Origin: Kutzneria kofuensis
GTDB taxonomy: Bacteria; Actinomycetota; Actinomycetes; Mycobacteriales; Pseudonocardiaceae
Direction of reading: 5' to 3'
NCBI RefSeq assembly: GCF_014203355.1
Contig: NZ_JACHIR010000001.1
Coordinates: 1,924,038-1,988,037 of the forward strand
Length of the DNA: 64,000 nucleotides
The notes under the pieces are model-generated. The model ran no database searches and was not told where the DNA came from. It saw only the letters and a program-made list of their open reading frames with translations. Below are positions 44,383-53,075 of this stretch, in pieces (positions within the stretch are counted from its first letter, which is position 1; each line of letters begins with the position of its first letter). The position numbers and the translations under genes are program-made.

Positions 44383-46656
44383 TCAACGGAGTCGTAGCAC
44401 GGCGTCTGCCCGAGCGGCTGAGTCTTTCTCACCGCCAACCTCGCCGCTTGTCATGGTGCTCAGCGTTTCGGTCAAGACGGACTTCGCGATCTCGATGGAT
44501 GCCATGAGTTCGGCCAGCACGGGCCAGGGGATGTGTCCGGCGCCGAGGCCGGCCTGTTCAACGAGTGCGTGCAAGCCTGTTTGCTGCACTGGCATCGCCC
44601 ATGCGCGGCATTCTGCGTGCGTTAGGACTTCTCGCGCAACAAACGCATCTGCCGACCGCTCGGCGTCCTCGACGAGTTCGGTGCACAGAACCCGGGCTTG
44701 AAAACCTGCTGCGAGGGCCAGGTCGACAGCAGCCAGCCGGAGTCGAGCACGGAAGAGCGTCGTGGGACGGTCTGTGGCCTCGCAGGCTCGCCGGACGGTG
44801 TTGAGGAGGTCGATGACCTCGGTGGGGCCAAGGCTTTGGTTCTGTAGGAGCACGTAGCCGCGAAGACAGGACGCTACTGCGTGCTCCCAGTCTTCTGATG
44901 CCAGCGTGTTGTCGATCATGTCCAGCGCAGTACCGGTTTGACCGCTGGTGAGGTGCGCGATGATGCGCGTCTGGCGGGCCTCGCGGAGCTGCGTATCCGC
45001 CTCGTCGTACTTCTCTGCGTGCGTAGCAGCGTTTGCCCACTGGCCGGCTGCAGCGAGCGCGCGGGTTCCGTCGTCGCGCATGACGTCTCGCAGCCAGCGA
45101 TCCACAGTAGAAGGACAGTCCGTGATCAATCCGTTGAAGTCAATAGGCTCGCCGTGGATCATCACCTTCCCACCACCGCGGACAGCTCGGTTGATCGCTT
45201 CGAGCTCGCGGTAGGCGCCTTCGGGATCGCCAGCCCGGCGGGTCAGTCGAGCAAGATTCACCAGGGGCTGGAGCGAGGGAATCGCCGCTACACCAGAGAT
45301 TGGCGACGCTGCGCGGAAAATCTGGAACTGCTGGTGGCAGAGGTCGACCGCGAGGTCAGGCAACCCGCAGTCCGCAGCGATCAGTGCGGAGAGGTTCCAC
45401 ACCGTGCAGGCCCGGTTGATCCGCTCCTCGGCGGTGACCGGTTCACGGCAGGAGTTTGCGCACTCGCGCACGTTGCGCACGTTGGTTTCCAGGTCGGGAC
45501 AGCGAAAACGGCGTTGAGGCACGAGCGGAAACCGCGCCAAGAAGCGCTCCTGCGGGTCCTCAGCAGTCCGGCTCGCGGAGGTTGCCGCCCTTGCGGTCTC
45601 TGGAGATTGCCGCTCTGTTGGCTGGTTCGAAGCCGTACGAGCAGGAAGGTCCAGGGTTGCGGTGCGTGCGGTCCACGCGAGGATGCTCTGGGTCCGTGCG
45701 GGGAGGCCCAGGCGGTTCCAATGGAAGATCACTGCGTAACTCAGGACGTCGCGGAGACCGCGCGTCAGCGTGCCCGCGCGAGCTGCTTCACCCAGTGCAT
45801 GGCCCGCTTGCCGGAAGGCGTCGGCCCAGGCTGTCGCGGACGCCAGCGGGCCATCGGCAGACAGCAGTGGACCATCCGGCTTCGTGTCTGCCACCAGCAC
45901 CCGCTTCAGCTCGCTGGCCATGGTGGTCAGCTTGGCGAGCGGGACGTCCTCGGGCAGGGGGCGTTCCTGAGCGACCCGGTGCCAGGTATCACCTTGCTCG
46001 TACCATTCCAAGCCAGCGGCGCGCATTAGCGTGCCGCACAGCAACACCGACAGTTCGCGTCGTCCCAGCCCGACATCGCCATCGCAGATGAGGCGCATGA
46101 CGGCGCGGCTGTCCTCGCAGAACAGTCCGTGTGCGGTCGCCATGCCTTCCTCGCCACCGAATGCCGCGGTCTCCGCTTCGTAGATTCCGGGCCACCACCG
46201 GGCAATTCTGCCGTCTGCGGCGGCTTGGTCGAACGCGACCGCGAGTTGCGCCCGCATGGCTTGTCCGTCTGCACCAGGATGCAGTCGTAGTCGCCAGCAA
46301 GGGTGTTTCCTCATGAACCACCAGTTGGTGACGAGACCGTTCTCTTCAGCCTGGCTCAGCAGCGGAACGATCGTGTCGGCAGCGACCTGTTCAGAGGTGG
46401 TCCAGTCGGCGAACTGGATGTAGACCTGCCACCAACCCGACGCCTGCTGTCGTTCGAGCGCCTGCCACCCGGCTTGGCGATAGACCTCGACGGCCTCGAC
46501 GAGGTCTTCCTGTCCGACTTGCTCGGCTGCGGCTGCCTCGTTCAGCGAGGCTCCGCCCAGGACCTGGAGAATGGCGCGCTCTGTGCCCGAGTGCTCCGGC
46601 GCGTCGTCTCCTCGTGCTCCCGCCGTTCGTGGCGTTAGTCGATGAGTAGACATGCG
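44383..46656 (-). CDS. Thiopeptide-type bacteriocin biosynthesis (SpaB_C) domain protein fused to a helical-repeat domain
   Basis: About 757 residues from the ATG at 46656, which lies inside the end of lanC (22-base overlap, translational coupling). Residues ~60-330 match the SpaB_C/thiopeptide-type domain (WWQVYIQFADW, LVTNWWFMRKHPCWRLRLHP, IARWWPGIYEAETAAFGGEE), which in split LanBs eliminates glutamate from glutamylated Ser/Thr. The C-terminal half (INRACTVWNLSALIAADCGL, VMIHGEPIDFNGL) is helical and resembles the TPR-like C-termini of actinomycete regulators. LanB in the same operon already has its own C-terminal elimination domain, so this is a second copy in an unusual fusion. Confidence 0.75.
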   Translation of the reverse strand, partial: RMSTHRLTPRTAGARGDDAPEHSGTERAILQVLGGASLNEAAAAEQVGQEDLVEAVEVYRQAGWQALERQQASGWWQVYIQFADWTTSEQVAADTIVPLLSQAEENGLVTNWWFMRKHPCWRLRLHPGADGQAMRAQLAVAFDQAAADGRIARWWPGIYEAETAAFGGEEGMATAHGLFCEDSRAVMRLICDGDVGLGRRELSVLLCGTLMRAAGLEWYEQGDTWHRVAQERPLPEDVPLAKLTTMASELKRVLVADTKPDGPLLSADGPLASATAWADAFRQAGHALGEAARAGTLTRGLRDVLSYAVIFHWNRLGLPARTQSILAWTARTATLDLPARTASNQPTERQSPETARAATSASRTAEDPQERFLARFPLVPQRRFRCPDLETNVRNVRECANSCREPVTAEERINRACTVWNLSALIAADCGLPDLAVDLCHQQFQIFRAASPISGVAAIPSLQPLVNLARLTRRAGDPEGAYRELEAINRAVRGGGKVMIHGEPIDFNGLITDCPSTVDRWLRDVMRDDGTRALAAAGQWANAATHAEKYDEADTQLREARQTRIIAHLTSGQTGTALDMIDNTLASEDWEHAVASCLRGYVLLQNQSLGPTEVIDLLNTVRRACEATDRPTTLFRARLRLAAVDLALAAGFQARVLCTELVEDAERSADAFVAREVLTHAECRAWAMPVQQTGLHALVEQAGLGAGHIPWPVLAELMASIEIAKSVLTETLSTMTSGEVGGEKDSAARADAVLRLR

Positions 46657-47876
46657 TCCCATCCGGAGATTGGCGCGCTGTTGCGCACGGCGGTGTGCAG
46701 GGCAAGAGCGGTTCCCGCTGTGCCTTCGAGGAATCCGCGGATCGTCGTCGGCTTCTGACTGGCTCGGTGGCCCAGCCGCGCAGCCAGCCCTGGAAGGTGT
46801 TCGGCGAGCCCAGCGGTCTGGGCGTCTTGTGCGGATCGCCAGACGGTTTGGTACAGGCCCGCCCAGCCGTGGCACACGCTGCCGTCCGTGATGTGTCCTT
46901 GTTGGACGGGGTCGTCGAGACAGCGGGTAAGCGCCTGCTCGTACATCAGTTGCCGTTTAGCGTCACCGACTGCGATGCCGGCAAGCTGGCCAGCGCGGGC
47001 GATGCCGGGCGTGCCGTAGCACCAACTGGGGCGTGCGGGGCCTGGCTGGTTGGGATAGCCGACGCGCAACTCCGCCAGTGTGATCCATTCCGGCCACCAG
47101 GGGCCGGCGTCGCTGTCCTGCCGCCAGGAGTCGAGCCATTCACAGATCGTGGCGATGGCCTCGTACTGACCGTCTACGCAGACACCGCGCCGGATCGCCT
47201 GACTGAGCAGGGCAAGCGGCCCGGTGATTCCGTGCGCCATGCCGAAGTTGCTGTGCCCGTGCTTGAAGGGCGGGGAGTCACGACGGTGAGGGTCGTGGCC
47301 AACCCACCAGCCGGGCAGCACGTCGTCGTTGATCCGCCGAGGTTTGGCCAGAGCGACGAGGTAGCCAAGAACTCGCTCCATCGTCGTGCTGCCAGGTGAG
47401 CGACGCAAGAGCAGCGCGCCGATACCGCTCAGTCCGAAGAACACGTCGTACTCGCGGAAGCCTGGGAGTCTGCCGGCCTGGATGCGAGTCATTGCGGCTT
47501 CGACGCGTCGGTGCGCGAGTGCAACCACGTGCCTGTCGACGTCTGCGAGTGCGGCTTGGTAGCGGTCGTTGGTACCGGACGCGGCGTTGTCCAGCATGAA
47601 GGTGATAGCCGGGGCTCCCAGGTAGAGGCCCGAGGTGTCGGTTGCGCTGACGTGCCCGGCGACTGCTGCCGTGATCCAGCGGTGGGCGTGTCGCCATGTA
47701 CCGCGCCCGGCCAGTGCGCGTTCGATGTGAAGCAGGGCGATGCCGGCTGTGCCCTTGGTGAGTGATTGCGTAGCCCAGGGTTCGTCGTCGGGTGGCGGTT
47801 CGGGTAGATCTACGTCGGCCGCGTGTCGCTCGGCGATCTCGGTGAGGCCAGTCGGTTTGATCGTCGCCGTCGTCAC
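46635..47876 (-). CDS. lanC: LanC-type lanthipeptide cyclase
   Basis: About 413 residues from a GTG at 47876 that overlaps the lanB stop (GTGA). The zinc ligands of LanC cyclases are present: SWCYGTPG (C286) and SVCHGWAG (C335, H336). GHSNFGMAHGITG in the middle carries the conserved His of the (alpha/alpha) barrel, and FLEGTAGTALAL is the typical C-terminal motif. LanC adds Cys thiols to dehydrated Ser/Thr to form (methyl)lanthionine rings. An open stretch upstream of 47876 in the same frame is basic and non-homologous. Confidence 0.9.
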   Translation of the reverse strand: MTTATIKPTGLTEIAERHAADVDLPEPPPDDEPWATQSLTKGTAGIALLHIERALAGRGTWRHAHRWITAAVAGHVSATDTSGLYLGAPAITFMLDNAASGTNDRYQAALADVDRHVVALAHRRVEAAMTRIQAGRLPGFREYDVFFGLSGIGALLLRRSPGSTTMERVLGYLVALAKPRRINDDVLPGWWVGHDPHRRDSPPFKHGHSNFGMAHGITGPLALLSQAIRRGVCVDGQYEAIATICEWLDSWRQDSDAGPWWPEWITLAELRVGYPNQPGPARPSWCYGTPGIARAGQLAGIAVGDAKRQLMYEQALTRCLDDPVQQGHITDGSVCHGWAGLYQTVWRSAQDAQTAGLAEHLPGLAARLGHRASQKPTTIRGFLEGTAGTALALHTAVRNSAPISGWDACLLID

Positions 47877-50800
47877 TGGTGCTCCGCGCGGCGAGCGTTG
47901 TGCCGGAGCGCGCATGCCCGCGCGAGCCGGCCTGTGGTGCGCTCCATCGCCGGATCGACGCCGACCGAACGGTTGTGGTGCAGATGAAGCAGGGACGGCA
48001 ACACCGTCAGCGGATCGCGTTGTTCGGCAAGAGTTTCTCGGTATGCGCGGAGGGTGGCGGCGCGGTTCTGCCACGCGGTCACTACGTCGGTGCCACCGGG
48101 TAGGGATCGCAACGTCTCCAAGGTGCCATCTGGGTCGGCGAGTTCCAGGGCATGGTCACGGAGCGCTGGGTCCAGCGGCCCGTGCTCTCGACGAAGCTGG
48201 TAAGTCAACCACTGCGAGCCGGCCTGTACTGAGCCGGCGAAGTTCACCACGAGGTCGACAAAGCTGGCAGCGGCTACAGCTTGGGCGTTGGCGCCGGTCC
48301 GGACAGCCAAGTTGATCTGGGCGAGAGCAGCCGCGGAGTCGGCGGCGAAGACGTCGTACGCCCGATCCAATGCCATTCCTTCACCGAATCGCCCGGCCTG
48401 CGGCTCGTAGGTGGCCAGGGCGAAGTGCGACAACAAGTGCTCGGCGCGCAAGTCGTTCGTCCACTCGGAAAGGCGTTCGGCAGCCAGGCCGTAGGCGGAT
48501 GAGCCGCACAGGCGTAGGTACAGGACGAGGTACTGGTCTGCGTCGGGTTTGCTCATCTGTCGATGGCGGCGGAACCACCAGCTGGGGCGGTCCTCGTCGC
48601 CGAAGGCTCGGACCAGCCTCGCAAGCCGTTCGGTGAGGACCTCGTCGAACCGTCCTGGGTGTCCGTGGAGCTGTGCACACAGGATGGGCGAGTCGCACGG
48701 CAGGTGGCCGGCGTTGCCGGCGACCACCTGCCGCGGACCGCTGACCAGCGCGGGCTCGCGGCCGGCTGAGGACTGGTCAAGAAACAGCGGGATCAGAACC
48801 TCGTGGCGTCGGCCGAGCCAAGCGTTGTCTTCCGGACCGGACGCTTCGCGCAGTTCGAGCCGGCCGCCGCGGTTCAGGCGATTCCGTAGGAGAAGTCGGT
48901 GTAGCCGGTGACTCAGGTCCACCGGCTGTCGGCGGTCAAGTTCGACCATGGCAACCCAGTTGGGGACACGCCACTGTTGCCGCCAGGCGTTCAGGCCGGC
49001 CTCCCACTCGGTGAACGTGGCACCGCGACCCGGCAAGTCGGCAGCAGCCAGTAGCCAGCGCGCCGGAGACAGGATTGTCCGTCGGTAACGAACTCGGGGA
49101 AGGTACGGGAGCCTGGCTGCGGCCCCGAAGTGGAACGCCTTGTAGACCGAAGCCCGAGCAGTTGTGATGTCGCCGAGGAAGCGGGCCAGCGGCGGAGTCT
49201 GGACGCTCGCTTCCAGCGCATGGGTCACACGCGGCTCCACCCGTCGTCCGGTGGATATCTGGACGAGGTAGAAGCGGCGGTCGTCCGCGCTGACGGCAAG
49301 GTCTCGCAGCGTGATCAGGTGCTCGGCTGATTCGCGGTACTCAGCAATCGGAATCACGTGCGGCACCAACTGTTCGGAGCGGACCAGGTTCTCGTTTCGT
49401 CGCTTGCGTGGCGCAAACGACAGCTGGGCGGCGATCGCACGAGGCCCGGCGGCGGTGAAGGAAGCGGCGACTGCGTCACGGCCTTCCGCGGGCAGCAGGT
49501 GTGCATAGCGGCCTGCCATGCTGCTGCCGGGCCTGGGGGTTCCGGTAACTGCAAGCGTGAACCGGCCGCGAGACAAGGCTTCTGTGGACTGGGCGCGGAT
49601 CTCGACAGCCATTTCGACACGAGTCGGCAGGTGCAGGTCGGCCGGATCGCTTGCCGCAAGATCTTCGATCAGGTGATCGGTCAGGACGATCTCATCGCTG
49701 CCGTTCAGTGTTGCTCGCTGGATGATCGCGAGCAGCTTTCCGTCACGTTCGGTCAACTGGCTTGGTGCGCGCCCGCGTGACGAACCCAGGTAGTCGGCGG
49801 GCAAGCCGAGTCCGCTGTCGGCAACCAGGTCCAGGACGGGGACGAGCGCACCGATTCCATAGCGGGCACGGAAGCGGGAGTGGTAGTCGCGCCACGCGGG
49901 ATACCCCAACGGGTGGGGAGAAAGCCGGTGTAGGACCCGCACGGCATCGCGTACCTCCTGAACGACTTGCTCGGGAATCTCGACGTCACAATCCAGGATC
50001 GTGTCGGCGAGCACCGGCATGTCGGTGACAGAACTCAATGCGTGCATCTGGCTGGCGAGCGCCTTGTCTCTGACAACACTGCGACCATGCGCCGTAAGCT
50101 GGTGGTGAACCGCCTTGAGTTTCCGCGTGGCGGTCGCGATCTCAGGGATCGTCTCTGCTTCGACCGCATCCAGTTGTGCGCAGACGTGCCCGAGCGCGTC
50201 CGAACAGGTCATCGGCGCCACCAAGCTACTGATCAAGATCCTCTGATCGAGCAGGCCCATCAGCATGCCGTTGATCTGCTGCGCGGTCGCCGACGGGAAC
50301 TCAGCCATGAGAAGTTCGCGGAGGACACTGAACCGCACTGGCGTTCGGGTTGCTTCGACGGCTGCACGGACCGGTCGGCTGTACTTCACGGACACCTCGA
50401 CTGGCGCCAGCTCTTGGTCGGCCCGGTCTGGAGATGACCCCGGCGCCACGAATCGATCGCCGCGGACGAACGCCGCGTCGTTGACGACCACTGACAGCCT
50501 TTCCAGGAGGGGCAAGCACTGGTGCAGGCGCAAGAGAATTTCGCCGAGCCATGCCGAATCCGCACGGACGACGACGTGGTGGTCAAGGCCCCAACGCACT
50601 TTCGCGGTGGTACCGACTCGCGCCAAGCCGATGCCGGCAAACAGCCCGAAGGGTGTGGGGCGCTGCTGCCACCGAAGGATGTAGGACGCCAGAGCGATGA
50701 CGACTCGGCGAACCGTTTGTGCGTCATGGTTCCCGGAGGCGAGCATCTCGTCGAGCTGATGGTGCAGTGCGGGACTCGCGTATGCGATGGCTTCGCGAAG

Positions 50801-50965
50801 ATCGCTGCTGTGCCATTGCTTCGCCAGCCAGGCCGGGCCGTTCTTGCCGGGGTCCTCATCGAACAACTCCGACGCCTCGGATAGGTCCAACCCGCCCGAC
50901 TCGGTGCTCGCGCGGAGTACGGCCATGCCGGCATGCACGTACGTCGTCGATGACCTGGATGTCAC
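47873..50965 (-). CDS. lanB: LanB-type lanthipeptide dehydratase
   Basis: About 1030 residues from a GTG at 50965 with AGGAG seven bases upstream. The N-terminal two thirds is the tRNA-dependent glutamylation domain (RRVVIALASYILRWQQRPTP, then FGLFAGIGLARVG; HPLGYPAWRDYHSRFRARYG). The last ~290 residues are the SpaB_C elimination domain (ATFTEWEAGLNAWRQQWRVP upstream, then SWWFRRHRQMSKPDADQYLV). It should dehydrate Ser/Thr of the FxLD precursor using Glu-tRNA. It lies directly after the precursor gene. Confidence 0.9.
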   Translation of the reverse strand: MTSRSSTTYVHAGMAVLRASTESGGLDLSEASELFDEDPGKNGPAWLAKQWHSSDLREAIAYASPALHHQLDEMLASGNHDAQTVRRVVIALASYILRWQQRPTPFGLFAGIGLARVGTTAKVRWGLDHHVVVRADSAWLGEILLRLHQCLPLLERLSVVVNDAAFVRGDRFVAPGSSPDRADQELAPVEVSVKYSRPVRAAVEATRTPVRFSVLRELLMAEFPSATAQQINGMLMGLLDQRILISSLVAPMTCSDALGHVCAQLDAVEAETIPEIATATRKLKAVHHQLTAHGRSVVRDKALASQMHALSSVTDMPVLADTILDCDVEIPEQVVQEVRDAVRVLHRLSPHPLGYPAWRDYHSRFRARYGIGALVPVLDLVADSGLGLPADYLGSSRGRAPSQLTERDGKLLAIIQRATLNGSDEIVLTDHLIEDLAASDPADLHLPTRVEMAVEIRAQSTEALSRGRFTLAVTGTPRPGSSMAGRYAHLLPAEGRDAVAASFTAAGPRAIAAQLSFAPRKRRNENLVRSEQLVPHVIPIAEYRESAEHLITLRDLAVSADDRRFYLVQISTGRRVEPRVTHALEASVQTPPLARFLGDITTARASVYKAFHFGAAARLPYLPRVRYRRTILSPARWLLAAADLPGRGATFTEWEAGLNAWRQQWRVPNWVAMVELDRRQPVDLSHRLHRLLLRNRLNRGGRLELREASGPEDNAWLGRRHEVLIPLFLDQSSAGREPALVSGPRQVVAGNAGHLPCDSPILCAQLHGHPGRFDEVLTERLARLVRAFGDEDRPSWWFRRHRQMSKPDADQYLVLYLRLCGSSAYGLAAERLSEWTNDLRAEHLLSHFALATYEPQAGRFGEGMALDRAYDVFAADSAAALAQINLAVRTGANAQAVAAASFVDLVVNFAGSVQAGSQWLTYQLRREHGPLDPALRDHALELADPDGTLETLRSLPGGTDVVTAWQNRAATLRAYRETLAEQRDPLTVLPSLLHLHHNRSVGVDPAMERTTGRLARACALRHNARRAEHQ

Positions 50966-51050
50966 GTCTTGGCTCCTGGGACTCTGCGGCGGGCGGAATC
51001 GCTGCCGGGTGCTGCTGGTGCGCAGCAGCGCACCAGCAGCACCCAGAGGA

Positions 51051-51254
51051 TCAGGAAGGGTCGTCTGCGAACGAGTTGCAGGAACTGTCGCTGCCGGCGC
51101 AGGTGTTGCCGCATCCGTCGTCCGTCGGACAGTCCCCCATGACTGGGCCATAGGCCACGACCACCCGGACGTCGAGCGCGAACTCATCCTCACTCGCAGC
51201 GGCAGGTCGCTCTGCCAACGCTGTGGCGCCACCCGAAGGCAGGACCTCCAACAT
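51051..51254 (-). CDS. lanA: FxLD-family class I lanthipeptide precursor
   Basis: A 67-residue peptide. The leader holds EDEFALDVRVV, the F-x-L-D box recognised by class I LanB/LanC enzymes. The core (from about VMGDCPTDDGCGNTC onward) has four Cys plus Thr and Ser residues, enough for up to four lanthionine rings, and Asp residues next to them (PTDDG, GSDSS) that could be methylated by the neighbouring PIMT-like enzyme. The ATG at 51254 has GGAG ten bases upstream; the GTG at 51263 is closer to the ribosome site and adds three residues. It lies 15 bases after the methyltransferase gene. Confidence 0.88.
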   Translation of the reverse strand: MLEVLPSGGATALAERPAAASEDEFALDVRVVVAYGPVMGDCPTDDGCGNTCAGSDSSCNSFADDPS

Positions 51255-51269
51255 GTGGGTCACTCTCCT

Positions 51270-52565
51270 TTACTTGTTGTGTTGGTGCAGGGCTACCTGG
51301 CCAGCCGCAGCGTCTGCCGCATTCGGCCAGGAGATCGTGATCCGACTGTGCTTCTTGTCGACCACACGGCCGTCGGGAATCTGGTCGTCCGCCGTGCCGA
51401 TCGGGTAGACACGGAACTGCGGGCCGGGCCCGTCGCGGTGCTCGCGCTCCCAGATCCGGAGCTGCTCTGCTACTTCCTCGGCGAGCTTCTCCGCGTCCGG
51501 GCCGAAGGCGTGGGCACCGAACTCCACGTCGTTCTCGTTCGCCGTGCTGCGTGTCGTGACATACGCCAGGTTTCCGCCAGCAACCACGGCCATCGCGGCA
51601 GAGTGGCTTCCGGGTGGGGAGATCAGGCCAGTACTCAGCTTCTTGTCCACGACCACCCGGCAGAAGCCGGGCAGGGCGGTCGCGAGCCACATCTGGGTGT
51701 CGGCCCACGGCTCGAATCGCCCGATAGTCGCCCCGCTCCAGACTTCCACCCGCGGCATGTCGAACACGCCTTCCAGCGCAGCCGGGTCGGCGGGAATCTC
51801 ATCGTCCATCCGCACGGTGACTTCACCCCCGCGCATCACAAGGAGCTTGTCCTGGTGTGCTCCGGCGCCCTGCATCTGTACGAAGCCGAACAGTCGAGCC
51901 GACCGGCTGACCAGGTACCCGTCCGCCTTCTCGAACGCGATCGTTCGCGAGAGGCCCCTGATCTGCAGAGGAACGATGAGACGCCCAGACTCAGACAGCT
52001 GGTCCACCCAGGCCGGAGGGATGTCCCACGAGCCGACTGTGACGAGGATGCGGTCGTAGGGGCGGTGTTCGGGAACACCGAACTCGGCGTCGGCCAGCAC
52101 GACGTTGACGTCTGAGTAGCCGGCTTCCCCCAGAAAGCGGCTGGCCCGATCCGTGATGTCCGCGTCGATGTCGACCGTGGTCACCCGTCCGGAGGGGCCG
52201 ACGAGCTCCTTGATCAGCGCGGCGTTGTATCCGCCGGAGCCGATCTCCAGCACGTTCATGCCCTCGGTGATCTCCGCCTGCTCCAGCATGTGCGCCTGCA
52301 CCTGTGGTGCGGATACCGAGCTGACCGAGGTCCCCGCCTCGTCGCGCTTGGTGACCACGCCGTTGTAGAGCTGGTAGACCTCATCCAGGTCGACCCCGGG
52401 AGCGAACAGCTCGCGGGGCACCTTGCGCATCGCTGCCTCGACCTGGGCCGACACGATGGTGCCCTCGGTGATGAGGGCGTCGACCATCTGCTTGCGCAGC
52501 TCAGCGGCGCGGTCCTGCCCGGCAGCGTCGCTGTTCGCTCCTGGGGGTACAGCTATGTCGTTCAC
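51270..52565 (-). CDS. PIMT-like O-methyltransferase of the FxLD lanthipeptide system
   Basis: A 431-residue protein. The N-terminal ~230 residues are a protein-L-isoaspartate methyltransferase fold: SVSAPQVQAHMLEQAEITEG and the SAM motif VLEIGSGGYNAALI, followed by VTTVDIDADITDRA. The C-terminal ~200 residues are the extension seen in the methyltransferases of FxLD clusters. Characterised relatives of lanthipeptide PIMTs (OlvSA type) methylate an Asp in the ringed peptide, which collapses to an aspartimide or isoaspartate. GTG start at 52565 with GAGGAA five bases upstream. It is the first gene of the core lan operon. Confidence 0.88.
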   Translation of the reverse strand: MNDIAVPPGANSDAAGQDRAAELRKQMVDALITEGTIVSAQVEAAMRKVPRELFAPGVDLDEVYQLYNGVVTKRDEAGTSVSSVSAPQVQAHMLEQAEITEGMNVLEIGSGGYNAALIKELVGPSGRVTTVDIDADITDRASRFLGEAGYSDVNVVLADAEFGVPEHRPYDRILVTVGSWDIPPAWVDQLSESGRLIVPLQIRGLSRTIAFEKADGYLVSRSARLFGFVQMQGAGAHQDKLLVMRGGEVTVRMDDEIPADPAALEGVFDMPRVEVWSGATIGRFEPWADTQMWLATALPGFCRVVVDKKLSTGLISPPGSHSAAMAVVAGGNLAYVTTRSTANENDVEFGAHAFGPDAEKLAEEVAEQLRIWEREHRDGPGPQFRVYPIGTADDQIPDGRVVDKKHSRITISWPNAADAAAGQVALHQHNK

Positions 52566-52610
52566 AGGTCTTCCTCGTCATTTTCGTTGCGGTTGAAGGT
52601 GAAACTTCTT

Positions 52611-52632
52611 CCCTGACCCGTGCAGGTCAGGG
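52611..52632. promoter_or_regulatory. Inverted repeat upstream of the lanthipeptide operon
   Basis: Arms 52611-52618 and 52625-52632 are perfect 8-bp inverted repeats around six bases, 46 bases upstream of the methyltransferase GTG. It could be an operator for the lan operon or a transcript hairpin from the gene upstream. The region 52566-52751 contains no other obvious feature. Confidence 0.4.
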
Positions 52633-52751
52633 TGCCGTACCGTATCGGTCAGGTCACGATGAGCAACCTTCTGCGTCCTCGTGTTACTGACTGTCACAGC
52701 CTCCGTCTCTTGGGTGCCGCCTGCGCACGACTACGCGGCGACTCGTCGTTG

Positions 52752-53072
52752 TCATCGATCCTGCTCCTCCTGGCCGAACCAACCACCCGGGTTCTGGGTA
52801 GATGCCGGTGGCGTTCGCGCCCTCTTCGGCGGCCACAGGCGTTCGTGCAAGTCGAGTGGAACCAGATCGCTGAGTCGTAAGCCGGCTGCCAGCACTCGGT
52901 GCGCGGCATCATCGAATCGTTCGCAGGGCCAGGATCGATCCGAGCACAACGGGCACGCCTGCGGCTCCTCCGGCGTCGGCAGATGTGCCGCCAGGTCGTC
53001 GACCACTCGGCTCACTCGGCCAAGTGGGCTGTCTGCCGCAACGATCACGGCACGAACCTCGCGGACGTCCAC
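52752..53072 (-). CDS. Small Cys-containing conserved hypothetical protein
   Basis: A 106-residue protein from a GTG at 53072. The middle reads QACPLCSDRSWPCERFDDAA, with three cysteines, followed by LRLSDLVPLDLHERLWPP, a pattern that recurs in actinomycete hypothetical proteins. It starts three bases after the stop of the inositol monophosphatase-like gene and so is probably in the same operon. A metal-binding role for the Cys motif is possible. No function is known. Confidence 0.6.
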   Translation of the reverse strand: MDVREVRAVIVAADSPLGRVSRVVDDLAAHLPTPEEPQACPLCSDRSWPCERFDDAAHRVLAAGLRLSDLVPLDLHERLWPPKRARTPPASTQNPGGWFGQEEQDR

Positions 53073-53075
53073 CTG

